The notes below the pieces were generated by a model. That model saw nothing but the letters and a program-made list of their open reading frames with translations, was not told where the DNA came from and searched no databases. DNA of 64,000 bases from Lyngbya sp. HA4199-MV5 (GTDB lineage Bacteria > Cyanobacteriota > Cyanobacteriia > Leptolyngbyales > Leptolyngbyaceae): contig JAHHHL010000029.1 of the NCBI GenBank assembly GCA_019359375.1, forward strand, positions 1 to 64,000, in the 5' to 3' direction. The position numbers and the translations under genes were made by a program. Positions 8,758-17,532 of this stretch are shown in pieces; within the stretch, counting starts at the first letter, position 1; each line of letters begins with the position of its first letter.

Positions 8758-8763
8758 AACTGC

Positions 8764-9807
8764 TTACTGCCATCGCAAACGGTAGCGGGTGAGCAGAATG
8801 CTAACCAGCATACATAGAAGCGAGGTAGACACCATCACATCTGCCAGATACGACGGTAAGTTTGCCGATCGACTCATCGCATCTGCACCGACATAAATGG
8901 CTGCAATGAAAATGGCGGAAGCGAGAACGCCGATCGGGTGTAATTGTGCCAGCATCGCCACGATGATGCCCGTGTAGCCAAAGCCGGGTGATAAATCGAG
9001 GCTGAGATAGCCCTTTAGTCCCGCGACCTCACTCACGCCGCCGACACCCGCTAACCCACCACTTAAAAGCGCCGTAGCGAGAATTACCCGGTTGATGGGA
9101 ATGCCTGCAAATCTGGATGCATGGATGTTTGCCCCGATCGCCTTCATCCGGTAGCCCAGCACCGATCGACTGTTGAGTACCCACACTACGATCGCGCTTA
9201 AAATTGCCACGATGAGTCCCAGATGCGTGCGACCCGACAGTTTGGGTAAAGCTGCCTCATCAATGATGGGTACGGCTTGAGGCCATCCCAGTGCGGATGG
9301 ATCTCTCAGCGGTCCTTCTACTAAATAGCTGACGACCAGCAGCACGATGAAATTGAGCAACAGCGTGGTGACCACCTCATCAACCTGAATCCTGGTTTTG
9401 AGGAGGGCAGGCAGCAGCAGTAGCAATCCACCCAGAAGAAAGCCAGCGATGAAGATGAGGGGAATGAGCAAGAATGGTGGCAAGCTGATCAGCCCTGTAC
9501 CCACAAGCGTTGCGGCGATCGCGCCTGCATACAACTGCCCTTCTGCCCCAATATTCCAAAACCGCGCTCGAAACGCGATCGCCACACCCAGTCCCGTAAA
9601 CATCAGCGGCGTTGCCCGTGAAAGCGTTTCCGCGATCGCAAACCGTGAACCCAGCGATCCCTTGAGCATGACGACATAAGATTGCCACGCTGGTATCCCT
9701 GTCCAGGACACCAGCGGGATGCATAGTGCAAGGGCAGCAATGATAGCGGCGATCGGTGCCAATACTGCCAGAAGAAGAGGAATGTGTTCGCGACGTTCGA
9801 GTTGCAT
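8764..9807 (-). CDS. ABC transporter permease, nucleoside/BMP class (first permease)
   Basis: 347 aa permease related to YufP/NupP. The N-terminus is cytoplasmic, followed by a helix (LLLAVLAPIAAIIAALALCI) and the class-specific FWNIGAEGQLYAGAIAATLVG. EVVTTLLLNFIVLLVVSYLVEGPLRDP is typical of the first permease of BMP systems. The coupling loop is YRMKAIGANIHASRFAGI. It forms the heteromeric channel with 7663-8604, powered by 9870-11405. Confidence 0.9.
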   Translation of the reverse strand: MQLERREHIPLLLAVLAPIAAIIAALALCIPLVSWTGIPAWQSYVVMLKGSLGSRFAIAETLSRATPLMFTGLGVAIAFRARFWNIGAEGQLYAGAIAATLVGTGLISLPPFLLIPLIFIAGFLLGGLLLLLPALLKTRIQVDEVVTTLLLNFIVLLVVSYLVEGPLRDPSALGWPQAVPIIDEAALPKLSGRTHLGLIVAILSAIVVWVLNSRSVLGYRMKAIGANIHASRFAGIPINRVILATALLSGGLAGVGGVSEVAGLKGYLSLDLSPGFGYTGIIVAMLAQLHPIGVLASAIFIAAIYVGADAMSRSANLPSYLADVMVSTSLLCMLVSILLTRYRLRWQ

Positions 9808-9869
9808 GGGGAATGGGGAGATAAGGATAAAGTATGAAGTATAAAAGTTAACTATTTAGCCCTTATCCC

Positions 9870-11405
9870 TTAGCCTTTCATCTTCTCTTTCCCCGCCATC
9901 ATGAGTCCAATTTCGCTCACTACCACGTCTTCGATGGCGATCGGCTCTGATAATTGCCCTTTGTAAAGTACGCAGAGGCGATCGGAGAGGGTGAGCAGTT
10001 CGTCCAAATCTTCCGAAATCAGCAGGATTCCGGCTCCGTTGGCGCGGGCATCCAGCAGGCGTTGATGAACGTAGGTGACGGCACCGAGGTCGAGTCCGCG
10101 TGTGGGTTGGCTTGCCAGAATGAGCTTGGGTTGACGCGAGAGTTCGCGGCTGAGGATCAGCTTTTGCATGTTGCCGCCAGAGAGGAGGCGCACCGTTGCA
10201 TTGGGCGATGGGCACCGCACATCAAAGGCAGCAATCAGGTTAGCGGCATGGCGACTGGCAGCATCTCGTTTAAGCAATCCTACGTGAGAAAATTCTGCCT
10301 CCTGGTGCGTTTCCAGAATCAAATTCTCCCAAATATTCATATCTGCCACCAGTCCGGTGGTGTGACGGTCTTCCGGGATACGCGCCACACCAGCTTGCAC
10401 CATTGCAGCAGGGGAAAACTGATGTAGCGCTTGCCCATAGAGCCACACGGTTCCCTGGGTAGGTGTTAGCAGTCCACTCAGCAAATCAAACAAGGCAGCT
10501 TGCCCATTGCCCGAAACGCCTGCGATGCCGACAATCTCCTGCTGACGCACCAGTAGATTAATTGCGTCGAGCACGGCAAGGTTACCTGTCTTTAGCGTCA
10601 CGTTGTCTAATTGCAGGACTGGCTCACCGGGCATTAGCGGCTGACGGATGGTTTTAGGTAATGGTCTGCCAACCATGTGTTCTGCCAGTTGAGTCGGGGT
10701 GGTGTCGGCAGTGGTGACATCGGCGACGACTTTGCCAGCACGAAGGACGATAACCCGATCGCTCACGGTCATCACTTCCTGCAACTTGTGAGAAATGAAG
10801 ACGATCGAGAGTCCCGCTTCCGTCAACTGGCGCAAGGTGGCAAACAGCGATTCGGCTTCGGGTGGTGTGAGCACGGCTGTAGGCTCATCGAGAATCAAAA
10901 TCTTGACCTCCCGATAGAGCGCTTTGAGAATCTCGACGCGCTGACGTTCACCCACGGATAAGGTGCCAATTTTGGCATCGGGATTCACCGCTAAGCCAAA
11001 GCGTTCTGATAAATGTGCTAAGCGTTGGCGTGCTGATCGCGCATCATGCCACAGTCGCCACAAAGGTTCTGTGCCCAGCGTAATATTATCCAGCACAAAA
11101 AGATTGTCTGCCAGCGTAAAGTGCTGATGCACCATGCCCACACCTGCCTCGATCGCGGCTCTAGGGGAACTCGTTTTGAGCGGTTTGCCAAAGACGGCGA
11201 TCGTTCCCTCATCAGCCACGTAATGACCAAACAGGATATTCATCAGCGTGGTTTTGCCTGCGCCATTTTCACCCAACAGTGCCAGCACTTCACCGCGATG
11301 GAGTTCTAAACTGACAGCATCATTTGCCAGCAGGCTTCCAAACCGCTTGCTGATGTTGGTGAGTTGAAGCACCACTTCTGCTTCTGGTTGTAACAGTTGA
11401 CTCAC
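9870..11405 (-). CDS. ABC transporter double ATPase, nucleoside/BMP class
   Basis: 511 aa with two nucleotide-binding domains. The first has a full Walker A (GENGAGKTT), signature LSVGERQRVEILKAL and Walker B (ILILDEPTAVL). The second has a degenerate Walker A (GVSGNGQAALF) with signature LSGGNMQKLILSREL, as in nucleoside and simple-sugar importers. The start is GTG within a 47-bp tandem repeat that also encodes the end of the upstream ORF. AGAGG lies 13 bases before this GTG. The next gene upstream (11449-11967) ends one repeat unit earlier, so translation of the two may be coupled. Confidence 0.9.
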   Translation of the reverse strand: MSQLLQPEAEVVLQLTNISKRFGSLLANDAVSLELHRGEVLALLGENGAGKTTLMNILFGHYVADEGTIAVFGKPLKTSSPRAAIEAGVGMVHQHFTLADNLFVLDNITLGTEPLWRLWHDARSARQRLAHLSERFGLAVNPDAKIGTLSVGERQRVEILKALYREVKILILDEPTAVLTPPEAESLFATLRQLTEAGLSIVFISHKLQEVMTVSDRVIVLRAGKVVADVTTADTTPTQLAEHMVGRPLPKTIRQPLMPGEPVLQLDNVTLKTGNLAVLDAINLLVRQQEIVGIAGVSGNGQAALFDLLSGLLTPTQGTVWLYGQALHQFSPAAMVQAGVARIPEDRHTTGLVADMNIWENLILETHQEAEFSHVGLLKRDAASRHAANLIAAFDVRCPSPNATVRLLSGGNMQKLILSRELSRQPKLILASQPTRGLDLGAVTYVHQRLLDARANGAGILLISEDLDELLTLSDRLCVLYKGQLSEPIAIEDVVVSEIGLMMAGKEKMKG

Positions 11406-11518
11406 GAATTTTGCAGCCTCTTGTCGGCTTTTGGTTGTAACAGTTGACTCACGAATTTTGCAGCCTCTTGTCGGCTTTTGGTTGTAACAGTTGGCTCACG
11501 AATCTTGCAGCCTCTTGC
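11382..11518. repeat. 47-bp tandem repeat spanning a gene junction
   Basis: About 2.8 copies of a 47-bp unit (GGTTGTAACAGTTGACTCAC...), two nearly identical and one slightly diverged. On the minus strand each unit carries AAGAGGCTGCAAAATTCGTGAGTC: a ribosome-site-like AGAGG, a GTG and an overlapping TGA. The outer copies encode VSQLLQP at the end of the upstream protein and MSQLLQP at the start of the ATPase. Confidence 0.9.
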
Positions 11519-11967
11519 TGGACGATCGCCTCGAAATTTTCCAGCGTTGCAGATGGGTAACTGTAGGGATATTCGCCTGCGTAAAGACTATCCAGGGCAT
11601 CGTCAAGTGTAAGCCAGATTGCATAATTGGGATCATAATCGGTATTCAGCCAGATTTGATATAAGGCTCGTACAACCGCTCGAAGTGAGGTGAACTGACC
11701 ATCAATAATTTGCTGTGCCATTTCACAGGCATACGCCCGAACAGCCGCTTTTGGCTCTGGTTCCTCTATCTCTAATTCTTTGATCGCATGAATGAAATAC
11801 GTCTCTATATCAAAAACGCTGCTGCGTCGATCGAGTCCAGCCAAAATTCGCAGGTTGGGCGAGTCGTAACCCTGCACGAGCAGTTCAATTGCCCAATCAA
11901 TGTAGTCATCCGCAAAGACCTGATGCAGTGCTCGCTTCCCGAAAATGGCGTTGGTTGAATTACTCAT
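11449..11967 (-). CDS. Hypothetical protein upstream of transporter operon
   Basis: 172 aa from ATG at MSNSTNAIFGKRALHQVF. The ORF-track start is a TTG 19 codons upstream and is less likely. Soluble and probably helical, with DWAIELLVQGYDSPNLRILAGLD and a long helical acidic middle. I do not recognise a named family. The last residues (VSQLLQPKADKRLQNS) come from the 47-bp repeat and look newly added. Co-directional with the transporter ATPase and almost certainly co-transcribed. Confidence 0.6.
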   Translation of the reverse strand: MSNSTNAIFGKRALHQVFADDYIDWAIELLVQGYDSPNLRILAGLDRRSSVFDIETYFIHAIKELEIEEPEPKAAVRAYACEMAQQIIDGQFTSLRAVVRALYQIWLNTDYDPNYAIWLTLDDALDSLYAGEYPYSYPSATLENFEAIVQQEAARFVSQLLQPKADKRLQNS

Positions 11968-12108
11968 CACGTTTGCAAGCTTAACGATACTAATCACCCG
12001 CCACAGACAATCTTTCAGACTCAACGTAGAACTTTATAAGGTCGGTGTGGAACGGGATTGTTAGGCGGCGTTTTCCACAGACTTCAACAGCAAGTCTTTT
12101 GTGGCTTT

Positions 12109-12462
12109 TCAAAAGGGAACCGTCATGATTTGGTTAATCCATTCTTCAGCCGTAGATGCCTCCCACACCAGGATGATTGCATCGATCGCTTCACCAATGG
12201 GAAGATTCTGCGAAAGAATTAGAACACCAGAACTTGTTTGCAAGACGATGAATTGACCAAACTCTGTCGGCATGGTTTTGCGATCATGCGTAACCAGCAA
12301 CCTGCCGCTTCGTGCTGCAATTGCCAAAACGTCTGGATCTTTGATTCCCTCAAGTTCTGCTTCACTGGCTGAGCGAAAATCTAGCGTTGGTTGTCTGCGG
12401 AGTGTACCCGTCACAATTGACTGCTTGAGATCAGCATCAGCTTGAAATCGAATTGCTGTCAT
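12109..12462 (-). CDS. DUF5615 PIN-like protein (VapC45-type toxin candidate)
   Basis: 117 aa from ATG at MTAIRFQADADL; the ORF track begins 23 codons earlier inside the preceding gene. It fits the DUF5615 PIN-like family: N-terminal acidic FQADADL, central EGIKDPDVLAIAARSGRLLVTHDRKTMP with the conserved THD, and a hydrophobic C-terminal strand. Members pair with DUF433 proteins as toxin-antitoxin-like modules (for example VapBC45). Here the DUF433 gene ends 11 bases upstream. A second such pair is at 19806-20492. Confidence 0.75.
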   Translation of the reverse strand: MTAIRFQADADLKQSIVTGTLRRQPTLDFRSASEAELEGIKDPDVLAIAARSGRLLVTHDRKTMPTEFGQFIVLQTSSGVLILSQNLPIGEAIDAIILVWEASTAEEWINQIMTVPF

Positions 12463-12473
12463 GCTGTACTCTA

Positions 12474-12791
12474 CTACTGGGTTTGGGCTACCTTCAATTT
12501 TTGGTACAGCAAAGGACTTTTTTCCCTGCAAGACTCTTGTAGTCGTCGAAACTCGGCTTCGCCCTCTTCCAAATACGCATCCACAAGCTCTCGATTGGCA
12601 AGATAGAACGTGATTGCACCGTAAACTTGTTCCAGTGACAGTAGCGGAAAATTCCGAGCAATGCTTTCAGGCGACTCTCCATTCAAAAAAGAATAAACAA
12701 CTGAATCGAGAGAAATGCGTGTTTCTTCGATCCAATATCCCTTATCTCGCTGCTCAATATACTGCTTTGTTGGGATGGGTGCTAACGACAT
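12474..12791 (-). CDS. DUF433 protein (VapB45-type antitoxin candidate)
   Basis: 105 aa from MSLAPIPTKQYIEQ; an ATG four codons earlier (12803) is an alternative, and neither has a strong ribosome site. The DUF433 helix-turn-helix-like core reads RISLDSVVYSFLNGESPESIARNFPLLSLEQVYGAITFYLANRELVDAYL. The family acts as antitoxin and DNA-binding partner to DUF5615 proteins, matching the downstream gene. The C-terminal tail (FRRLQESCREKSPLLYQKL) probably contacts the partner. Confidence 0.75.
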   Translation of the reverse strand: MSLAPIPTKQYIEQRDKGYWIEETRISLDSVVYSFLNGESPESIARNFPLLSLEQVYGAITFYLANRELVDAYLEEGEAEFRRLQESCREKSPLLYQKLKVAQTQ

Positions 12792-13090
12792 AGAGTTAAT
12801 CATCGCTACTGAATTAATGGTAGACGATCGCTCAATCAACTTGATGCTGATGTTAGAGGGTAAATCCTTTCTTTCACGCAGACAAACATCAGGGTTAGGT
12901 GTGAGCAATAGTTCACCATGCGCAAGATTATAAGCAACCGATCAATTGCTTTATACGTCAAGCATATTAATCCATTCGCTTAGACTCAAGGTTCAAGGAT
13001 GAGGGTAAGACGTTTTATCCTACCCTATGCCTTCAGCAGGCTTCGCCAACGGGAAGCAAGCTACATCCTTCATCCCTTATCCTTTCTACC
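12792..13090. other. Intergenic, no gene seen
   Basis: About 300 bases between the DUF433 start and the third lipoprotein's stop. I see only degenerate repeat text (CTTCAGCAGGCTTCGCCAACGG, a common cyanobacterial repeat word). The short plus-strand ORFs have no support. Confidence 0.55.
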
Positions 13091-14143
13091 TTACGCGGTT
13101 GCTTTCGGTTGCGTGTCGTCAATTTTGACGGTAAATTTGCCTGCTTTGATATCGTCCTGTTTGGCAGTCACTTTTTGCTTCAGGTCAGCGGGAATTTTAC
13201 TGTCAAAGGTGCCCAAGGGCGAAAGGCTGCTGCCGTTGTGTTTCATGTAGCTGTACTCGCCGTAATCTTCCGCTTTGAAGGTGCCATCTTTAACGGCTTT
13301 GATGGCGCGATCGATGGTCGGTTCCATGTGCCACAATGCGCTGGCAACAACCGTATTGGGATAATCTTTTTGGGTGTCAATGACGTTGCCGATCGCCAGC
13401 ACTTTCTTTTCTTTCGCCGCATCCGACACGCCAAAGCGCTCGGCGTACATCACATCTGCGCCTTTGCCAATTTGAGCAAAGGCGGCTTCTTTTGCCTTCG
13501 GTGGGTCAAACCAGCTACCAATAAACGTGACCAGGAACTTCACATCTGGCTGGGTCTCTTTTGCGCCTGCCATAAACGCGTGCATCAGACGGTTGACCTC
13601 TGGAATGGGGTAGCCGCCGACCATCCCAATCACTTTGGATTTGGTCATACCACCCGCCAGCATTCCCGTGAGATAGGACGGTTCGTGGATGTAGTTGTCA
13701 AAAACGGAAAAATTTTCACCATCGGGCTTGCCGCTTGACCCCATCAAAAACGCTACTTTGGGGTACTCTTTGGCGACCGATCGACACGCCTTCTCTACCG
13801 CAAACGCTTCACCGACGATCAGTTGATTGCCGCCTTCTGCGTATTGCCGCAGCACCCGCTCATAGTCAGTATTGGTTGTGTTTTCAGAATACACATACTC
13901 GATCTCACCTCGCTCTTTAGCCGCAGTCAGCGCTTTGTGTATACGGCTTACCCATTGTTGCTCGATCGGCACCGTGTACACACTCGCCACCTTGATTTTG
14001 CCTGCGGGCGAAGCTGGCGACCCTTGCACGCTGGGAGAGCCTTCTGGTGCAGGTGATGAGGCACAGGCTTTGAGCAAAAGGCTAGAGCCAAACGCAGCGG
14101 AGCCGTAAACCAGGAACTTCCGTCGATTAAAGGTGTCTGTCAT
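13091..14143 (-). CDS. BMP-family ABC transporter substrate-binding lipoprotein (paralogue 3)
   Basis: 350 aa. The N-terminal Tat motif (NRRKFLVYGSAAFGSSLLLKAC) is nearly the same as in paralogues 1 and 2, but the mature domain is clearly different. It has VYTVPIEQQWVSRIHKAL instead of the GPITDKSWNQAG region, and it resembles the BMP subfamily in which the solute pocket is formed by a conserved YVYSENTTNTDYERVLRQYA. The C-terminal Cys pair is missing. It is co-directional with the permease/ATPase genes but separated from them by the DUF433/DUF5615 pair, and is probably the original receptor of this transporter. Confidence 0.87.
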   Translation of the reverse strand: MTDTFNRRKFLVYGSAAFGSSLLLKACASSPAPEGSPSVQGSPASPAGKIKVASVYTVPIEQQWVSRIHKALTAAKERGEIEYVYSENTTNTDYERVLRQYAEGGNQLIVGEAFAVEKACRSVAKEYPKVAFLMGSSGKPDGENFSVFDNYIHEPSYLTGMLAGGMTKSKVIGMVGGYPIPEVNRLMHAFMAGAKETQPDVKFLVTFIGSWFDPPKAKEAAFAQIGKGADVMYAERFGVSDAAKEKKVLAIGNVIDTQKDYPNTVVASALWHMEPTIDRAIKAVKDGTFKAEDYGEYSYMKHNGSSLSPLGTFDSKIPADLKQKVTAKQDDIKAGKFTVKIDDTQPKATA

Positions 14144-14252
14144 TCGTTTTCATGCCCAAATGTAGCAGCCAGGGAATAAATTGTCCTTGACTCGTATTAC
14201 TAAACCACATGTTGGCGCATGGATGGTATAGGACGTTACATGTAAGGGGCAT

Positions 14253-15599
14253 TTAATTTGGTACGGCAGCAGATTGATGGCTAACGGCTGGTCGTCGATC
14301 GCCCGATTGCACGGCACTCTCATCTCGTTTGATGGGAATTTTGACCCGAAAGGTAGTTCCCTGTTCAACCACAGAGACGCACTCTAATTGCCCACCGTGC
14401 TTTTCGACAATAATTTGATGGCTGATTGATAAACCTAACCCCGTGCCTTTACCCACCGCTTTCGTGGTGAAGAAGGGGTTGAAAACGCGCGCTCTTACCG
14501 CTTCTGGCATACCCGATCCGTTATCAGAAATCTCAATCAGCACCCAATTTTGCTCAAGCTGCTCTGTCCGAATTTGAATGGTCGGTACCAGTTGAGCCGC
14601 ACGATCGCCTCCAGACGGTTGACAAAATTTAGGTGCCGCTTCTAAGGCATCAATGGCATTACTGAGCAGGTTCATAAACACCTGGTTGAGTTGTCCAGCG
14701 TAACACTCAACTGGAGGCAACTGGGCGTAGGCTTTCTGTAGCTGAATGCCCAATCGATCGGCTTTGGCTTTCAAGTGGCTTTGCAAAATCATGAGCGTGC
14801 TATCGATGCCCTCATGGAGGTTAACGGGTTTCATCGCCGCTTCATCCAACCGGGCAAAATTACGGAGCGAAAGCACCAACTGACGAATGCGATCGGTGCC
14901 CACTCTCATCGACGACAGCATTTTCGGTAGGTCTTCATGCAAAAATTCCAGATCATTCTGCTCAATGGCGGCTTGTACGGCAACGGTTGGCTGTGGATAG
15001 GAGTGCTGGTAAACGTTTAAGACTTCTAACAAAGATTCCACGTAGCCGCTGGTGTGAAGCAGATTGCCATGAATGAAGTTGACAGGGTTATTAATTTCAT
15101 GGGCAACCCCGGCAACTAGCTGCCCTAAGCTAGACATTTTTTCGGTTTGCACAAGCTGAATTTGGGCTTCCTGAAGCTTGCTAAGGGTCTTTTCTAAGGC
15201 TTGATTGGCGGCTTCTAGCTGAGCCGGACTGGGCAATGCCAGCACTTTAGGCACCAGTGGAATCAGCTCTACAGCCGTGACCACTGAGATGAAAGCGGTG
15301 AATGCTTTGATCGTTCCAGCCAGCCAATACGTTGGGTGCCAGAGCGTCCAGATATCCATTAAATGCCCAATGCCGCACGCAATGATGAAAAGCCCAAACA
15401 TCCAAAAAATCCAGTTAAAGGGAATGTCTTTACGTTTGGACACAAAGTAAACAAGCGTGAGGGGAATGGAGAAATAGGCAAGCGCGATCGCGCCATCGGA
15501 AATGATATGTAACCAAACCAGGGTTGGTTGCCAAAGGTAACAATGCCCGTGAGCGATAAATCCTTGTGGATTCAAAAAAGATTCTAATCGTTCCAACAT
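14253..15599 (-). CDS. Ethylene-receptor-like sensor histidine kinase
   Basis: 448 aa from ATG at MLERLESFLNPQ, chosen because AGAGGAT lies six bases upstream. The N-terminal three-helix membrane domain matches plant ETR1 and cyanobacterial SynEtr1: SDGAIALAYFSIPL has the Asp and Tyr seven residues apart, and ACGIGHLMD has the Cys and His four apart that bind Cu(I) and ethylene. A coiled-coil linker follows. The HisKA box is AGVAHEINNPVNF and the ATPase has N (MNLLSNAIDAL), G1 (EISDNGSGMPE) and G2 (GKGTGLGLSI) boxes. There is no GAF domain or receiver domain, so its response regulator lies elsewhere. It is divergent from the pao operon across a 212-base spacer. Confidence 0.88.
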   Translation of the reverse strand: MLERLESFLNPQGFIAHGHCYLWQPTLVWLHIISDGAIALAYFSIPLTLVYFVSKRKDIPFNWIFWMFGLFIIACGIGHLMDIWTLWHPTYWLAGTIKAFTAFISVVTAVELIPLVPKVLALPSPAQLEAANQALEKTLSKLQEAQIQLVQTEKMSSLGQLVAGVAHEINNPVNFIHGNLLHTSGYVESLLEVLNVYQHSYPQPTVAVQAAIEQNDLEFLHEDLPKMLSSMRVGTDRIRQLVLSLRNFARLDEAAMKPVNLHEGIDSTLMILQSHLKAKADRLGIQLQKAYAQLPPVECYAGQLNQVFMNLLSNAIDALEAAPKFCQPSGGDRAAQLVPTIQIRTEQLEQNWVLIEISDNGSGMPEAVRARVFNPFFTTKAVGKGTGLGLSISHQIIVEKHGGQLECVSVVEQGTTFRVKIPIKRDESAVQSGDRRPAVSHQSAAVPN

Positions 15600-15811
15600 G
15601 GAAATCCTCTGAAAACGGTTCGACAAACATCACCTGAGAACGCTCAACCGAAGATGTGTAGACGGTCAGGTCTTCAGTAGAGTGCCCTGTTTCACCAGAG
15701 GAGGCGCACGTTGAATGCATGGGAATGTGTGGAGCTGACTTCTCTACCTTAAGGTGTCTTCCTGGAAGGCTTACAATACCTGTAGGATTGGCGTGTTCAG
15801 AGGTACCCCTG

Positions 15812-16546
15812 ATGCATCCCCCCCAAGAGAGTAAGAGACCGGAAGACAGTAGAAAACACAGAGCGCGGCGAAATTTTTTAGGACAGGCGTTGACTGCCGC
15901 TGGAACGGCGATCGCGGCTCCCTCACTGCTCAACCAGACCACTGCCGCCCAGACTAGCAGCCCTGCTCCTGGAAAAGGCGAAATGTCTGTAACCCTCAAC
16001 ATTAACGGCAAGCCCCAAACGTTGGCGATCGAGCCACGCGTCACCCTCCTAGATGCCCTGCGCGAACGCCTGGGACTGACGGGCAGCAAAAAAGGCTGCG
16101 ACCACGGACAATGCGGAGCCTGCACGGTTCTAGTGGATGGGGAACGGGTTTACTCCTGTCTGTCTCTAGCAGTGATGCAGGAAGGTAAGCAGATTGTCAC
16201 CATTGAAGGACTGGCAAAAGGAGATACGCTGCATCCCGTTCAAGCCGCCTTTATTGAAAACGATGGGTTTCAGTGCGGCTACTGCACTCCTGGACAAATT
16301 TGTGCCTCTGTTGCGCTCCTGGATGAGGTGAAGCGGGGCTGTGCTAGTGCGATGACGGCAGACCTGACCAACCCTCCCCCCTTGGCAAAGCTTTCGGAAG
16401 CCGAAATTAAAGAACGCCTGAGCGGTAATCTCTGTCGCTGTAGCGCTTACAACGGCATCGTCGCAGCCGTGCAGCAAGCAACCGGGCAAACGCCGCCATC
16501 TCCTGCCGCAGCGATGTTGGTGCAGGAAGCAGGAGTTTCAGCATGA
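15812..16546 (+). CDS. paoA: PaoA-like aldehyde oxidoreductase [2Fe-2S] subunit, Tat-exported
   Basis: 244 aa from ATG at MHPPQESK with AGAGG upstream; the longer ORF-track start is unsupported. A Tat signal (RRNFLGQALTAAGTAIA) implies export of the folded complex. The plant-type [2Fe-2S] cluster ligands are CDHGQCGACTVLVDGERVYSC, and the second cluster uses CGYCTPGQIC and LCRCSAYNGI. Close to E. coli PaoA (YagT) in layout, including CGYCTxGQIC. It transfers electrons from the molybdenum site to the FAD subunit. First gene of an overlapping three-gene operon. Confidence 0.88.
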   Translation: MHPPQESKRPEDSRKHRARRNFLGQALTAAGTAIAAPSLLNQTTAAQTSSPAPGKGEMSVTLNINGKPQTLAIEPRVTLLDALRERLGLTGSKKGCDHGQCGACTVLVDGERVYSCLSLAVMQEGKQIVTIEGLAKGDTLHPVQAAFIENDGFQCGYCTPGQICASVALLDEVKRGCASAMTADLTNPPPLAKLSEAEIKERLSGNLCRCSAYNGIVAAVQQATGQTPPSPAAAMLVQEAGVSA

Positions 16547-17532
16547 AAAACTTTTCCTATGTTCGCGCTACGTCGGTGAAGGAGGCAGTGCAGCAGGCAT
16601 CGACCCCTCAATCGATGTTTATTGCGGGCGGCACGAATCTGGTCGATCGCATGAAGGTCTTTTTAGACGAGCCTTCCCAACTGATCGACATTTCTCGTCT
16701 GGACATGACCCGCATTGAGCAGACAAAAGATGGTTTACGCCTGGGTGCATTGGTAAGCAACACCGCCGTTGCCGATCATCCCGAAGTCCGGCGCAACTAC
16801 CCCATGCTGGCGCGTGCCATTCTGCTGGGAGCGTCTCAGCAAATTCGCAATGTGGCAACGACGGGCGGCAATCTGCTGCAACGCACCCGCTGTCCCTACT
16901 ATTACGACACCGCGTTTGACTGCAACAAGCGGGAACCCGGCTCAGGCTGTGCGGCGATCACTGGCATTAACCGCATCCATGCCCTGTTTGGAGCCAGCGA
17001 TCAGTGTGTAGCTGTGCATCCTTCTGATATGTGTGTCCCCCTGGCAGCACTGGATGTGATCGTCGAGGTCGAAAGTGCCAAAGGCAAACGCCAGATTTCC
17101 TTTACCGACTTCCATCGGCTACCGGGCAACACCCCACAGCGCGACACCAATCTAGAACCGGGAGAACTCATCACGGCAGTGATCTTACCTCCCGCTCCGT
17201 TTGCCAAGTCCAGCGTCTATCTGAAGCTGCGCGATCGTGCCTCCTATGCCTTTGCGCTGGTTTCGGTGGCAGCAGCCGTGGAGCTTGCCGATAACCGCAT
17301 CAAAACCGCACGGCTGGCAATGGGCGGCATGGCGCATAAACCCTGGCGCTATACAGAGGCAGAAAAATTTCTCATTGGCAAAGCGGCAAATACCGAAACC
17401 TTTCAGCAGGCAGCAGACATCGCCCTGCAAGGAGCCAAGCCACTCGAACACAACGGCTTCAAAGTTGAATTAGCCAAACGGGCGATCAGACGCGCCCTCG
17501 CAGTTTCTGCCAAAGGAGGAGGGATCGCATGA
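16543..17532 (+). CDS. paoB: PaoB-like aldehyde oxidoreductase FAD subunit
   Basis: 329 aa FAD-binding subunit of the molybdenum hydroxylase family. FAD motifs are FIAGGTNLVDRM near the N-terminus and ATTGGNLLQRTRCPYY. The insert RTRCPYYYDTAFDCNKREPGSGCAA supplies cysteines for the extra [4Fe-4S] cluster that is characteristic of E. coli PaoB and absent from ordinary xanthine dehydrogenases. The start overlaps paoA by four bases (ATGA) and the end overlaps paoC by four. Cytoplasmic folding, then co-export with PaoA. Confidence 0.88.
   Translation: MKNFSYVRATSVKEAVQQASTPQSMFIAGGTNLVDRMKVFLDEPSQLIDISRLDMTRIEQTKDGLRLGALVSNTAVADHPEVRRNYPMLARAILLGASQQIRNVATTGGNLLQRTRCPYYYDTAFDCNKREPGSGCAAITGINRIHALFGASDQCVAVHPSDMCVPLAALDVIVEVESAKGKRQISFTDFHRLPGNTPQRDTNLEPGELITAVILPPAPFAKSSVYLKLRDRASYAFALVSVAAAVELADNRIKTARLAMGGMAHKPWRYTEAEKFLIGKAANTETFQQAADIALQGAKPLEHNGFKVELAKRAIRRALAVSAKGGGIA

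Noticed and set aside
15430-16125. 231-aa minus-strand ORF over the kinase/pao spacer
   Set aside because: It overlaps the histidine kinase in another frame and the paoA start antisense. Composition is unlike a folded protein and the two overlapped genes have clear domains.
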